20,255 nucleotides of DNA from JBHHZI01 sp046757965 (lineage in GTDB: Bacteria > Acidobacteriota > Polarisedimenticolia > SMYD01): contig JBHHZI010000049.1 in the NCBI GenBank assembly GCA_046757965.1, positions 1 through 20,255 of the forward strand. The letters run 5' to 3'. Shown piece by piece: positions 8,683 to 15,094 of the stretch. The number at the start of each line of letters is the position of its first letter. Position 1 is the stretch's first letter. Made by a program: the position numbers and the translations under genes. The notes below the pieces were generated by a model. It saw only the letters and a program-made list of their open reading frames with translations. It made no database searches and was not told the DNA's origin.

Positions 8683-8877
8683 CCGTTGCCTCCCTGATTC
8701 GATGTGGTCTGCGCAGCTCATCGATTGCCTCTCTGGTTTGATCCAGTCTGCGAAGTTCATGGATTGCCTCTCTGGTCTGATCCAGTCTGCGAAGTTCATG
8801 GATTGCCTCTCTGGTCTGATCGAATCTGCGAAGTTCATCGATTGCCTCTCTGGCTTGATCGAGTCTGCGAAGTTCAT
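8683..8877 (-). repeat. 39-bp tandem repeat, five units, each with Shine-Dalgarno-like sequence and ATG
   Basis: The units are 8839-8877, 8800-8838, 8761-8799, 8722-8760 (near identical) and 8683-8721 (diverged). Read on the gene strand each begins with ATG and ends with an SD-like [AG]-GAGAGG/GGGAGG sequence followed by 6 nt before the next unit. In the four good copies the next codon after the spacer is ATG. The period is a multiple of three, so copy changes keep frame; the translation is a 13-residue repeat (M-N-F-A-D-[SW]-I-[KR]-P-E-R-Q-S). The first ATG overlaps the apbE stop codon (ATGA at 8874-8877). Confidence 0.9.
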
Positions 8878-10055
8878 CGGTCGTCTGGTTCGTCCGCGAC
8901 GACGTCCGGACAGCGCCCGTTCACGCCGTCCGCCAGTTCCACGCGCCCGTCCAGGCCGGGCGTCCAGATGGCGCACAACCCGTGCGCTTCCTTGATCAGG
9001 AAAAGTGCCTGGACCCGTCCCTGCCGCGTCGCCCATGCCATGCCGTCATCCGGTCCCATGACGAACAGCGCGGTGGAGAGGGCGTCCGCCTCGACGGGAT
9101 CGACACTGACCACGGAGACACTGCCGGTGAAGCCGGCCGGGGTGCCGGTACGCGGGTCGAGAATGTGGCCGACCGACCGGTGGCCGACGCTCTTCGCACG
9201 CTCACTGTTGGATGAGGTGGCCGCGGAGACATCCTCGATGTCCAGCCAGGCGGCGGCGCGGCCGCGGGCGCGCGGATCGGCCACGGCGACCGGCGGATGA
9301 CCGCCACCGTGCAGGGCGATCTGGCCGCCGAGATCGAGACTCCAGCGGGTCGCGCCACCCTCTTCCAGGGCACGGGCCGCCGCGGCGATGCCGACTCCCT
9401 TGCCGAACGCCCCGGCGTCCAGGGTCGCTCCCGGGAGGCGGCGGCGCACGGTCCGCGCGGCCAGGTCGATGTCCAGCAGATCGAGCCCGGAGCCGCGTCG
9501 CGCCACCCGCAATGCTTCCGCCGTCGGAATGCGGCCGGCGCCGCGCAGGTCCCAGGCGGCGACCAGCCGGCCGATGGCCGGATCGAACGCGCCGCCGGTG
9601 GCGTCGCTCAGCTCCCGCGCGCGTGCCAGATCCGCCGCCAGCTCGCCCGAGATCGCGACCCGGCGGCCGGGTGTCGCGCCGTTGAGGCGAGACAGTTCGG
9701 AATCCTCCCGCCAGCTCGATAGCCGCGCCTCGACCTGCTCGATGGCGGATATCGCCATCTCGAGGCGGGCGAGCCCCTCCCGGCGGGACGGCGCCGAGAC
9801 CTCGAGGGCACAGGGACTCCCCATGGCCACCACCACCCGGCGGACAGCCGTCGCTCCGCTGCCCATCGGGTCGTGCGCGGGAGGCGGCCCGGCTGGAACG
9901 GATCCGGCCACGCCGACCAGCCCTGCCGCGAGGAAGGCCCCGCGGCCGAGTCTCGCCACACGCGGATGCAGACGGCCACCTGCCTTCAAGAAGGAATTGC
10001 GACTCAATCTCAATAAGCTGGCGGACAACACCTCCCCTCCGGGTTCATTCGGCAT
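8874..10055 (-). CDS. apbE: FAD:protein FMN transferase ApbE
   Basis: The product is 393 residues from ATG 10055. It cleaves FAD and attaches FMN to Thr/Ser of exported flavoproteins, Mg-dependent, outside the cytoplasmic membrane. Visible family motifs: AFDPAIG at 156-162; LDAGAFGKGVG at 212-222; DLGG at 241-244; HILDPRTG at 297-304; and DALSTALFVMG at 324-334, the metal/FAD-binding segment. The N-terminus has a hydrophobic signal (about 39-56) after a Tat-like but imperfect S-R-N-S-F-L-K. ATG 10055 is 14 nt after the dtxR-family stop, with AGAGAG 7 nt upstream. TTG 10028 has a stronger GGAGGG, and GTG 9959 gives the most conventional signal peptide. A Fur-box-like palindrome at 9997-10013 falls inside the 5' coding part, which leaves the start open. 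The likely substrate is the FMN-binding protein two genes downstream. Confidence 0.92.
   Translation of the reverse strand: MPNEPGGEVLSASLLRLSRNSFLKAGGRLHPRVARLGRGAFLAAGLVGVAGSVPAGPPPAHDPMGSGATAVRRVVVAMGSPCALEVSAPSRREGLARLEMAISAIEQVEARLSSWREDSELSRLNGATPGRRVAISGELAADLARARELSDATGGAFDPAIGRLVAAWDLRGAGRIPTAEALRVARRGSGLDLLDIDLAARTVRRRLPGATLDAGAFGKGVGIAAAARALEEGGATRWSLDLGGQIALHGGGHPPVAVADPRARGRAAAWLDIEDVSAATSSNSERAKSVGHRSVGHILDPRTGTPAGFTGSVSVVSVDPVEADALSTALFVMGPDDGMAWATRQGRVQALFLIKEAHGLCAIWTPGLDGRVELADGVNGRCPDVVADEPDDR
9997..10013 (-). promoter_or_regulatory. Second Fur-box-like palindrome, inside the 5' end of apbE
   Basis: On the gene strand this reads TTGAGATTGAGTCGCAA. It matches 15 of 17 positions of the palindrome in the fur promoter (13556-13572). 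It could control an internal promoter for apbE and the genes after it. No convincing -10/-35 pair was found beside it. Confidence 0.4.
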
Positions 10056-10069
10056 CGACGGACTCTCTG

Positions 10070-10744
10070 TCAGGTGTGGATCGGCCGCACGAAGATCTCC
10101 CGGCACACCTCGCGATCGAGGGCCACCGAGGTCTCTCCGGCCTGCACGATGATCGATGGACGACTCTGCTTCAGACGGACCGTGCCGCCCGGGCGCAGAC
10201 CCAGAGCCTGCAGGCGATCCAGCCGCCGGTACAGAGCGGGAGTGATGAAGACGACCCTCCCGGGCTGGCCGATCGCCAGGTCGGTGAGGGGTTGCACCAG
10301 GGGGCTCGCGTCGCGGCGAAACGCCGCGCAGCAATCCCCTCTCGGAATCGACTTGCCGTGGGGACAGCCCGGCGGATGTCCCAGGAACGTGCAGATCCTG
10401 TCGGTGACCTCGGCCGACAGGATGTGTTCCACCTGGCATGCGGTGCTCTCGGAATCGGCCTCCTCGAGTTCCATGACCTGCAGGAAGAGCACCTCGGCCA
10501 GACGATGCCGGCGGACCACCGCCCGGGCGACAACCTCGCCCGGGGCCAGCAACAGGACCTGATCGCCGTGCCGGGCGACCAGACCGTCTTCCTGCATGGT
10601 CTGCAGGACCGTCCCGGCCACCTCACGACCGAGCTTCGAACCACCGACCACCCGCTCCAGGTCCGACTCGTGGCGCTCCGCCAGCGAGAAGATCTCCTCG
10701 GCCAGCTCCTCGATCCGGTGCTCGGCCAGCATCGGGTGGGTCAT
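10070..10744 (-). CDS. DtxR/IdeR-family metal-dependent repressor with C-terminal FeoA-like domain
   Basis: The product is 224 residues. An N-terminal winged HTH (about 8-65) is followed by a metal-binding/dimerisation region with H80-R-L-A-E84 and C103-Q-V-E106-H107, which match the DtxR ligands (H79, E83, C102, E105, H106). Next comes the family's G-H-P-P-G-C-P-H-G-K-S-I-P turn, and then an SH3/FeoA-like domain (about 150-224, A-L-G-L-R-P-G-G-T-V-R-L). An extra Cys pair at 138-139 is unusual relative to classical DtxR. The ATG overlaps the upstream zinc-ribbon stop as ATGA. It likely senses Fe(II) or Mn(II) and regulates this operon or others; the metal is not determinable from sequence. 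No free-standing FeoA is encoded here, so its FeoA domain might also contact FeoB, which is speculation. Confidence 0.9.
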   Translation of the reverse strand: MTHPMLAEHRIEELAEEIFSLAERHESDLERVVGGSKLGREVAGTVLQTMQEDGLVARHGDQVLLLAPGEVVARAVVRRHRLAEVLFLQVMELEEADSESTACQVEHILSAEVTDRICTFLGHPPGCPHGKSIPRGDCCAAFRRDASPLVQPLTDLAIGQPGRVVFITPALYRRLDRLQALGLRPGGTVRLKQSRPSIIVQAGETSVALDREVCREIFVRPIHT

Positions 10745-11016
10745 GACTCTTCCCGCGTCGAATCGAGGGCATGCCGGCCGGTGAGGCGTCGCGCCCAGCG
10801 ATGGAAGAAGTCCAGCACCGCCGACCGCGGTGGCAGGGCGTAGCCGCAATGGGGGCAACCCAGGGTGCCGCAGCCGCCGGAGATGCCACAGCTGCCGCAC
10901 ACCTCGACGCCATGGACGAAGCGGTAGCCGCAGAGGGGGCACTGGATGCGGGGGTCATCCGGACCGGGAGCCGGCGCTGCTGTCGAAGCTGGCCGCCTTG
11001 CATCGGTCCGGCTCAT
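10741..11016 (-). CDS. Small FeoB-associated zinc-ribbon protein
   Basis: The product is 91 residues with seven Cys: C26-P-L-C29, C40-G-S-C43, C49, and C54-P-H-C57-G-Y. This looks like paired zinc-ribbon knuckles, though it might hold another metal. A disordered, Ala/Pro-rich N-terminus precedes them and a basic amphipathic tail follows (A-V-L-D-F-F-H-R-W-A-R-R-L). The start ATG overlaps the feoB stop (ATGA) and its stop overlaps the next gene's ATG (ATGA), so its stoichiometry is tied to FeoB and the DtxR protein. It occupies the slot where FeoC-like accessory proteins sit in other Feo operons, but it has no winged-helix sequence and is not homologous to FeoC by eye. The role is unknown. Confidence 0.85.
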   Translation of the reverse strand: MSRTDARRPASTAAPAPGPDDPRIQCPLCGYRFVHGVEVCGSCGISGGCGTLGCPHCGYALPPRSAVLDFFHRWARRLTGRHALDSTREES

Positions 11017-13037
11017 AGCGTGACTCCCAGTCCGCGCAGCAGCGCGTTGAGCCCTGCGCCCGCCAGAAGAGCGAACGGAAAGATGAATGCCGCGATCATC
11101 GCCGCCGTCCTCCAGCCCCGTTCCTTGACGATCATGAACAGGTTGGCGATGCACGGAATGAACAGGGTGATGGTCACCAGCGAGACGACCAGCTGGATCG
11201 GATCCAGTTCACCGGCATTGTTCATGGCCAGCAGCCCGGCCGCGCCGAAGTCGCGGCGCAGAAACCCGATGATGAACACCTCCGAAGTGCGTGCCGGGAG
11301 ATCGAGCAGCGAGACGATCACCGGGCTGGAAAGGCGTTCCGCCAGGGCCAGCAGGTGCAGCCGGTCGGCGACGAACAGGATCACCGTGCCCAGCACGAAC
11401 AGCGGAGCTGCCTCCTTGAGATACCACTCGATGCGGGCCAGCGTCTTCTGCAGGATGTTCGTGAATCGCGGCCAGCGCAGGGGTGGGAGCTCGAGGATGA
11501 AGTCGGACGATTCACCGGGCAGCAGCCGTGACGCCAGGAACCCGACCAGGAACAGGGTGCCGATCACCGACCCGAGCCAGATGGCGGTGACCGACCATCC
11601 CAGGCCGCCGAGCAGCCCGAGGATCACGCCGAGCTGTGGCGAGCAGGGCACTCCCAGCGCCAGCAGGACGATGACGACGAGCCGTTCCTTGCGTGACTCG
11701 AGGATGCGGGTCGTCATGGTTGCCATTGTGTCGCAGCCCAGACCGAGCACCATCGGCAGGACGGCCTTGCCGTTGAGCCCCATGAGGCGGAACAACCGGT
11801 TCACCATCACCGCCAGACGGGGCAGGTAACCCGAATCTTCGAGAAATCCGAAGGCCAGGAAGAACGTGGTGACGATCGGCAGGATGATGGCGAACGCATA
11901 CGTGATGGCCATGGTCAGCACGCCATACTCGCCGACGATGAAGTCGCGCAGGATCGGGATCGGGACGAAGCGATCGAAGAAGCCGATGGCCGCCGGATTG
12001 ATCCAGCCGTTGAAGATGGTCTGTTCGATGAAATCGACGGCGGTGCCGGCGCCAAACACGCCGACCAGCTCGTACGCCACCCACAGCACCACCGCCAGGA
12101 CGGGCACGCCCCAGACAGGATGCGTGCTCATGCGGTCCAGCCAGGCACCGAGACGGCGTTGGCGGGTGTGGCCCGCCACCAGAACCCGGGCTGCCAGACG
12201 ATCCACCGCCGCCAGACGCTCCTCGTTGATCACCACCCGGAGGGGTTTGTCGTCCGCCTGCCTCAGGCCCTCGCGAATCCGGCGCAGCTCGTCCATGACC
12301 TGCGGCGTGACCCGCTCATGCAGCCATGCCGCCAGGGTCTCATCTCCCGCGAGCACCATCAGGGCCAGAGAGCGGGCCGCGACCGGTGCGGCCGGCAGCA
12401 ACGGGATGACCTCCGCCACACCCTTCTCGATGGCCGGTGAGTACCGCACCCGGAAGGCGGCGCGCCGCGCCCGGCCCGCCGCCCGCCCCAGATCTCGGAG
12501 TCCCTCGCGGCGGACGGCCACCGTCGGCACACAGTCGACACCGAGCAGCTCGGAGAGGCGGGCATGGTCGATGGCCACACCCCGCCGCGCCGCCTCGTCA
12601 CCCATGTTCAGGCAGACGGTCAGCGGCAGCTCCATCTCCGCCAGCTGGACGGTCAACAGGAGCAGCCGGTGCAGATTCTTCGCGTCTCCGACCTGCACGA
12701 CACAGCAGCCCTCTCGCGCGAGAAGGATGTCCCGGGTGACGGCCTCGTCCTCGGACGTCGGGATCAGGGTGTTGGTCCCCGGCGTGTCGAGCACCGCGAC
12801 GCCCTTCCAGTCCGGCACGATGCCGGCCGCGAGCCGGCCGCGGCTGATCTCGACGGTGGTGCCCGGATAGTTGGAGACGGTGGTGTAGGTCTGGGTCAGG
12901 TAGCCGAACAGGACGCTCTTGCCCACGTTCGGGTTGCCGACCAGCACCAGCGAGTCGACGGCGCGCCCCTCCGGCGTGCGGGCGACGTCGACGTCCGGCG
13001 GACAGATGGCCCCGGTGGCCGCGGGAGAGGAACTCAT
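11013..13037 (-). CDS. feoB: Ferrous iron transporter FeoB
   Basis: The product is 674 residues. The cytoplasmic G domain has G1 GNPNVGKS (34-41), the switch segment S-N-Y-P-G-T-T-V-E (55-63), G3 DTPG (84-87) and G4 NMGD (144-147). A helical region of about 200-300 follows, then a polytopic membrane domain with two Gate-like motifs. The conserved Cys are C435 in L-G-C-D-T-M-A-T, C465 in V-P-C-S-P-Q-L-G and C629 in I-P-C-I-A-N-L. These replace the classical G-C-N-V-P-A and P-C-S-A-R-L-P forms, so this is a divergent FeoB subtype. It imports Fe(II) across the inner membrane with nucleotide-dependent gating. The ATG overlaps the fur stop (ATGA). It is shorter than E. coli FeoB (773), mainly by loss of C-terminal sequence. 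Confidence 0.96.
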   Translation of the reverse strand: MSSSPAATGAICPPDVDVARTPEGRAVDSLVLVGNPNVGKSVLFGYLTQTYTTVSNYPGTTVEISRGRLAAGIVPDWKGVAVLDTPGTNTLIPTSEDEAVTRDILLAREGCCVVQVGDAKNLHRLLLLTVQLAEMELPLTVCLNMGDEAARRGVAIDHARLSELLGVDCVPTVAVRREGLRDLGRAAGRARRAAFRVRYSPAIEKGVAEVIPLLPAAPVAARSLALMVLAGDETLAAWLHERVTPQVMDELRRIREGLRQADDKPLRVVINEERLAAVDRLAARVLVAGHTRQRRLGAWLDRMSTHPVWGVPVLAVVLWVAYELVGVFGAGTAVDFIEQTIFNGWINPAAIGFFDRFVPIPILRDFIVGEYGVLTMAITYAFAIILPIVTTFFLAFGFLEDSGYLPRLAVMVNRLFRLMGLNGKAVLPMVLGLGCDTMATMTTRILESRKERLVVIVLLALGVPCSPQLGVILGLLGGLGWSVTAIWLGSVIGTLFLVGFLASRLLPGESSDFILELPPLRWPRFTNILQKTLARIEWYLKEAAPLFVLGTVILFVADRLHLLALAERLSSPVIVSLLDLPARTSEVFIIGFLRRDFGAAGLLAMNNAGELDPIQLVVSLVTITLFIPCIANLFMIVKERGWRTAAMIAAFIFPFALLAGAGLNALLRGLGVTL

Positions 13038-13537
13038 GCGGCATCCCCCCCGGCCCGCACGGCCCGCCGGCGGCATGGACCGCAACGGCCCGAGATCTGG
13101 TGGGAATGGGTCAGCGGCTCGAAGTCGAGGGCACGGCAGACCTTCTCCTGCAGCCGCTCGATCTCCTCGTTGTGAAACTCGAGAATGGCTCCACATGTGA
13201 CGCAGTAGAGATGATCGTGATGGGCGTGCCCGGCGACCCGGTGGGCCCGCTCGTAATGCGTCCCGGCATCAGGAAACGCCTCGCGCCGCACCAGGCCCGC
13301 CTCGACCAGCAGGTCCAGGGTGCGGTAGATCGTCGCCCGGGAGATCCTCACGCCGTTGGTCCGGAACCGGACGAGCAGGTCGTCCGGACGGAAATGACCG
13401 TCGATGAGCAGGACCTCGTCGAGAACGCGGCGCCGCTCACGGGTCATCCGCAGGCCCTGGGCCTGGAGATGGCTCTGGAAGGTGCGGTCCTCCCGGCCCT
13501 CCACGGGGGGCCTGGCGATGGTCGAGCGTGGGTCCAC
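13034..13537 (-). CDS. fur: Fur-family ferric uptake regulator
   Basis: The product is 167 residues from GTG 13537, with CGAGG 5 nt upstream. The winged HTH includes the recognition helix S-R-A-T-I-Y-R-T-L-D-L-L (66-77). Metal ligands: H104, H106-H107-D108-H109, the structural zinc pair C112-V-T-C115, and a second pair C152-G-P-C155. E118-F-H and the C-terminal H-S-H also fit Fur. The N-terminus extends about 20 residues beyond typical Fur. It is the first gene of the iron/redox operon and its promoter contains a Fur-box-like palindrome, so autoregulation is likely. A Zur or PerR assignment cannot be fully excluded, but the feoB neighbour favours iron. Confidence 0.93.
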   Translation of the reverse strand: MDPRSTIARPPVEGREDRTFQSHLQAQGLRMTRERRRVLDEVLLIDGHFRPDDLLVRFRTNGVRISRATIYRTLDLLVEAGLVRREAFPDAGTHYERAHRVAGHAHHDHLYCVTCGAILEFHNEEIERLQEKVCRALDFEPLTHSHQISGRCGPCRRRAVRAGGDAA

Positions 13538-13555
13538 GGTGACCTCGAGCCCTAC

Positions 13556-13572
13556 TTGAGATTCAGTCTCAA
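13556..13572 (-). promoter_or_regulatory. Fur-box-like palindrome in the fur-feoB promoter
   Basis: TTGAGATTCAGTCTCAA (plus strand) is an 8-1-8 inverted repeat with one mismatch. It is close to the TGAGA-n-T-n-A-n-TCTCA form of Fur boxes. It lies just downstream of the predicted -10 and covers the likely transcription start, an ideal place for repression. The DtxR-family protein is an alternative ligand. Confidence 0.55.
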
Positions 13573-13576
13573 TATC

Positions 13577-13605
13577 AATCTACACCTTTTGCTCCGTCCT
13601 GTCCA
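13577..13605 (-). promoter_or_regulatory. Promoter of the fur-feoB-apbE operon
   Basis: The minus-strand -35 TGGACA (13600-13605) is followed by a 17-bp spacer and the -10 TAGATT (13577-13582). Transcription would begin near 13570, within the Fur-like palindrome and about 33 nt before the GTG of fur. Confidence 0.5.
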
Positions 13606-13625
13606 GGTTCGGGCCGGATCCGCCG

Positions 13626-13634
13626 TGCTAGGCT
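13626..13634 (+). promoter_or_regulatory. Possible extended -10 for mpl, predicting a very short leader
   Basis: TG-C-TAGGCT ends only 9 nt before the GTG start of mpl, so the transcript would begin 2-3 nt before the start codon. No good -35 or Shine-Dalgarno was found. Low confidence. Confidence 0.25.
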
Positions 13635-13643
13635 GGGCCGGTC

Positions 13644-15086
13644 GTGTCCGGCGTCCACCTCATCGGCATCTGCGGGACCGGGATGGGTTCCCTGGCGGGA
13701 CTCTTCCGGGATGCCGGCTGGGAGGTCCGGGGCTCGGACCTGTCCATCTACCCGCCGATGAGCCACCTGCTGGCGGAGCTGGAGATCCCGGTGATGAACG
13801 GCTTCTCCCCCGCTCATCTGGACTGGGGGCCCGCGCTGGTCGTGGTCGGCAACATCGCCCGGCCGGACAACCCCGAGGCGGAGGCGGCCCGCCGCCGGGG
13901 CCTGCGGTGCACCTCGATGGCGGCCGCCCTCGAGGAGTACTTCCTCGCCGACCGCCACGTCGTGGTGGTTGCCGGCACCCATGGCAAGACCACCACCACG
14001 TCGCTTCTCGCCTGGGTTCTCGAGCAGGCCGGCACGGATCCCGGCTATCTCATCGGCGGGGTCCCGCTCCAGCCGGGGGCCCGCAGCTTCCGTCGCGGGA
14101 AATCCGATCTGTTCGTCATCGAGGGCGACGAGTACGAGACCGCCTTCTTCGACCGGGCGCCGAAGTTCCTCCACTACCGGCCGCGGACCGTGATCCTGAC
14201 CAGCATCGAGCTCGACCACGTGGAGATCTTCCCGGATGCCGACGCCCTGATCCGTGTGTTCACACGGTTCGTCCAGCTCATCCCGCCGGACGGCCACCTG
14301 CTGGTCTGCGCCGACGACGAGCGGGCCCTGCAGGTCGCCGCATCGGCAACCGCCCGGGTCACGTCGTACGGGCTCGACCCGTCAGCCGACGTGGTGGGGA
14401 CGGCCGTCGATGTCGGCCCGGAAGGCACGCTGTTCGATGTCGGAACCGCGACCAAGCGGCGCCTGCGCTCTCCCCTCACCGGTGACCACAACCTGCGGAA
14501 CCTGATCGCCGTGGCCGCGTGCCTCCCGGATCTGGGTGTGGACGATGCCGTCATCGAGCGAGGGCTTGCCTCGTTTCCGGGCGTGGCCCGGCGCCAGGAG
14601 CTCCGGGCAGAGGCGGGGGGCATCGCCGTCATCGATGACTTCGCCCACCACCCGACCGCCGTCCGGGAGACGGTTCGTGGCGTGCATCAGCGTTTTCCGG
14701 GGCGCCGGCTGGTGGCCATCTTCGAGCCGCGAACCAACTCCTCGCGGCGCGGGCTCTTTCAGGAGGCCTATGCCCGGGCGTTTCAGGCCGCTGACGAGGC
14801 CATCATCGCTCCGGTGGACCATCCCGAGCGCGCCCCGGTCGGCGACCGCCTCGACCCGGAACGTCTGGCGGCCGACATCACGCGGGGCGGCACGCCTGCG
14901 GTGCACCTGCCGTCGGTTGCGGCCATCGTCGACCACGTCGTCGCACACAGCCGGGCCGGGGACGTGCTGCTCGTCCTGTCGAACGGTGCCTTCGAGGGGA
15001 TCGTCGACCGCCTCGTTCGCGCCGTCGGCCAGCCGGGATCGGGGCGGCCTGCCGGGGCCACCGGCGACTCCGCGCGACCGCGCTGA
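13644..15086 (+). CDS. mpl: UDP-N-acetylmuramate:L-alanyl-gamma-D-glutamyl-meso-diaminopimelate ligase
   Basis: The product is 480 residues, GTG start. It reattaches the recycled tripeptide L-Ala-gamma-D-Glu-meso-DAP to UDP-MurNAc in the cytoplasm, using ATP (peptidoglycan recycling). N-terminal Mur-type nucleotide motif G-I-C-G-T-G-M-G-S-L-A-G (8-19); ATP P-loop G-T-H-G-K-T-T-T-T (111-119); I-E-G-D-E-Y-E-T-A-F-F-D and S-I-E-L-D-H in the central domain; T-G-D-H-N-L-R-N; then D-D-F-A-H-H-P-T-A and F-E-P-R-T-N-S-S-R in the C-terminal ligase domain. The last two separate Mpl from MurC. It implies a meso-DAP cell wall. It is divergent from fur and convergent with the aminotransferase gene (8-bp gap). 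There is no clear ribosome-binding site. Confidence 0.94.
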   Translation: MSGVHLIGICGTGMGSLAGLFRDAGWEVRGSDLSIYPPMSHLLAELEIPVMNGFSPAHLDWGPALVVVGNIARPDNPEAEAARRRGLRCTSMAAALEEYFLADRHVVVVAGTHGKTTTTSLLAWVLEQAGTDPGYLIGGVPLQPGARSFRRGKSDLFVIEGDEYETAFFDRAPKFLHYRPRTVILTSIELDHVEIFPDADALIRVFTRFVQLIPPDGHLLVCADDERALQVAASATARVTSYGLDPSADVVGTAVDVGPEGTLFDVGTATKRRLRSPLTGDHNLRNLIAVAACLPDLGVDDAVIERGLASFPGVARRQELRAEAGGIAVIDDFAHHPTAVRETVRGVHQRFPGRRLVAIFEPRTNSSRRGLFQEAYARAFQAADEAIIAPVDHPERAPVGDRLDPERLAADITRGGTPAVHLPSVAAIVDHVVAHSRAGDVLLVLSNGAFEGIVDRLVRAVGQPGSGRPAGATGDSARPR

Positions 15087-15094
15087 AGGCGGCG

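Noticed and set aside
8683..8877. CRISPR array
   Set aside because: Repeats are directly adjacent with no spacers, keep codon periodicity, and have no cas genes nearby.
8704..9300. Plus-strand repeat-containing frame as a repeat protein
   Set aside because: It is a by-product of a 39-bp (13-codon) repeat being open in several frames; it runs antisense into the conserved part of apbE.
10744..10942. Upstream extension of the DtxR-family frame to 10942
   Set aside because: It would overlap most of the zinc-ribbon gene. ATG 10744 with ATGA coupling begins right before the HTH.
11016..11154. Upstream extension of the zinc-ribbon frame into feoB
   Set aside because: It would overlap the feoB 3' end by over 130 bp. 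ATG 11016 forms the same ATGA overlap as its neighbours.
13100..14485. Plus-strand frame of 461 codons across fur and mpl
   Set aside because: It spans the divergent promoter, is antisense to fur and out of frame with mpl. Composition is that of a shadow frame.
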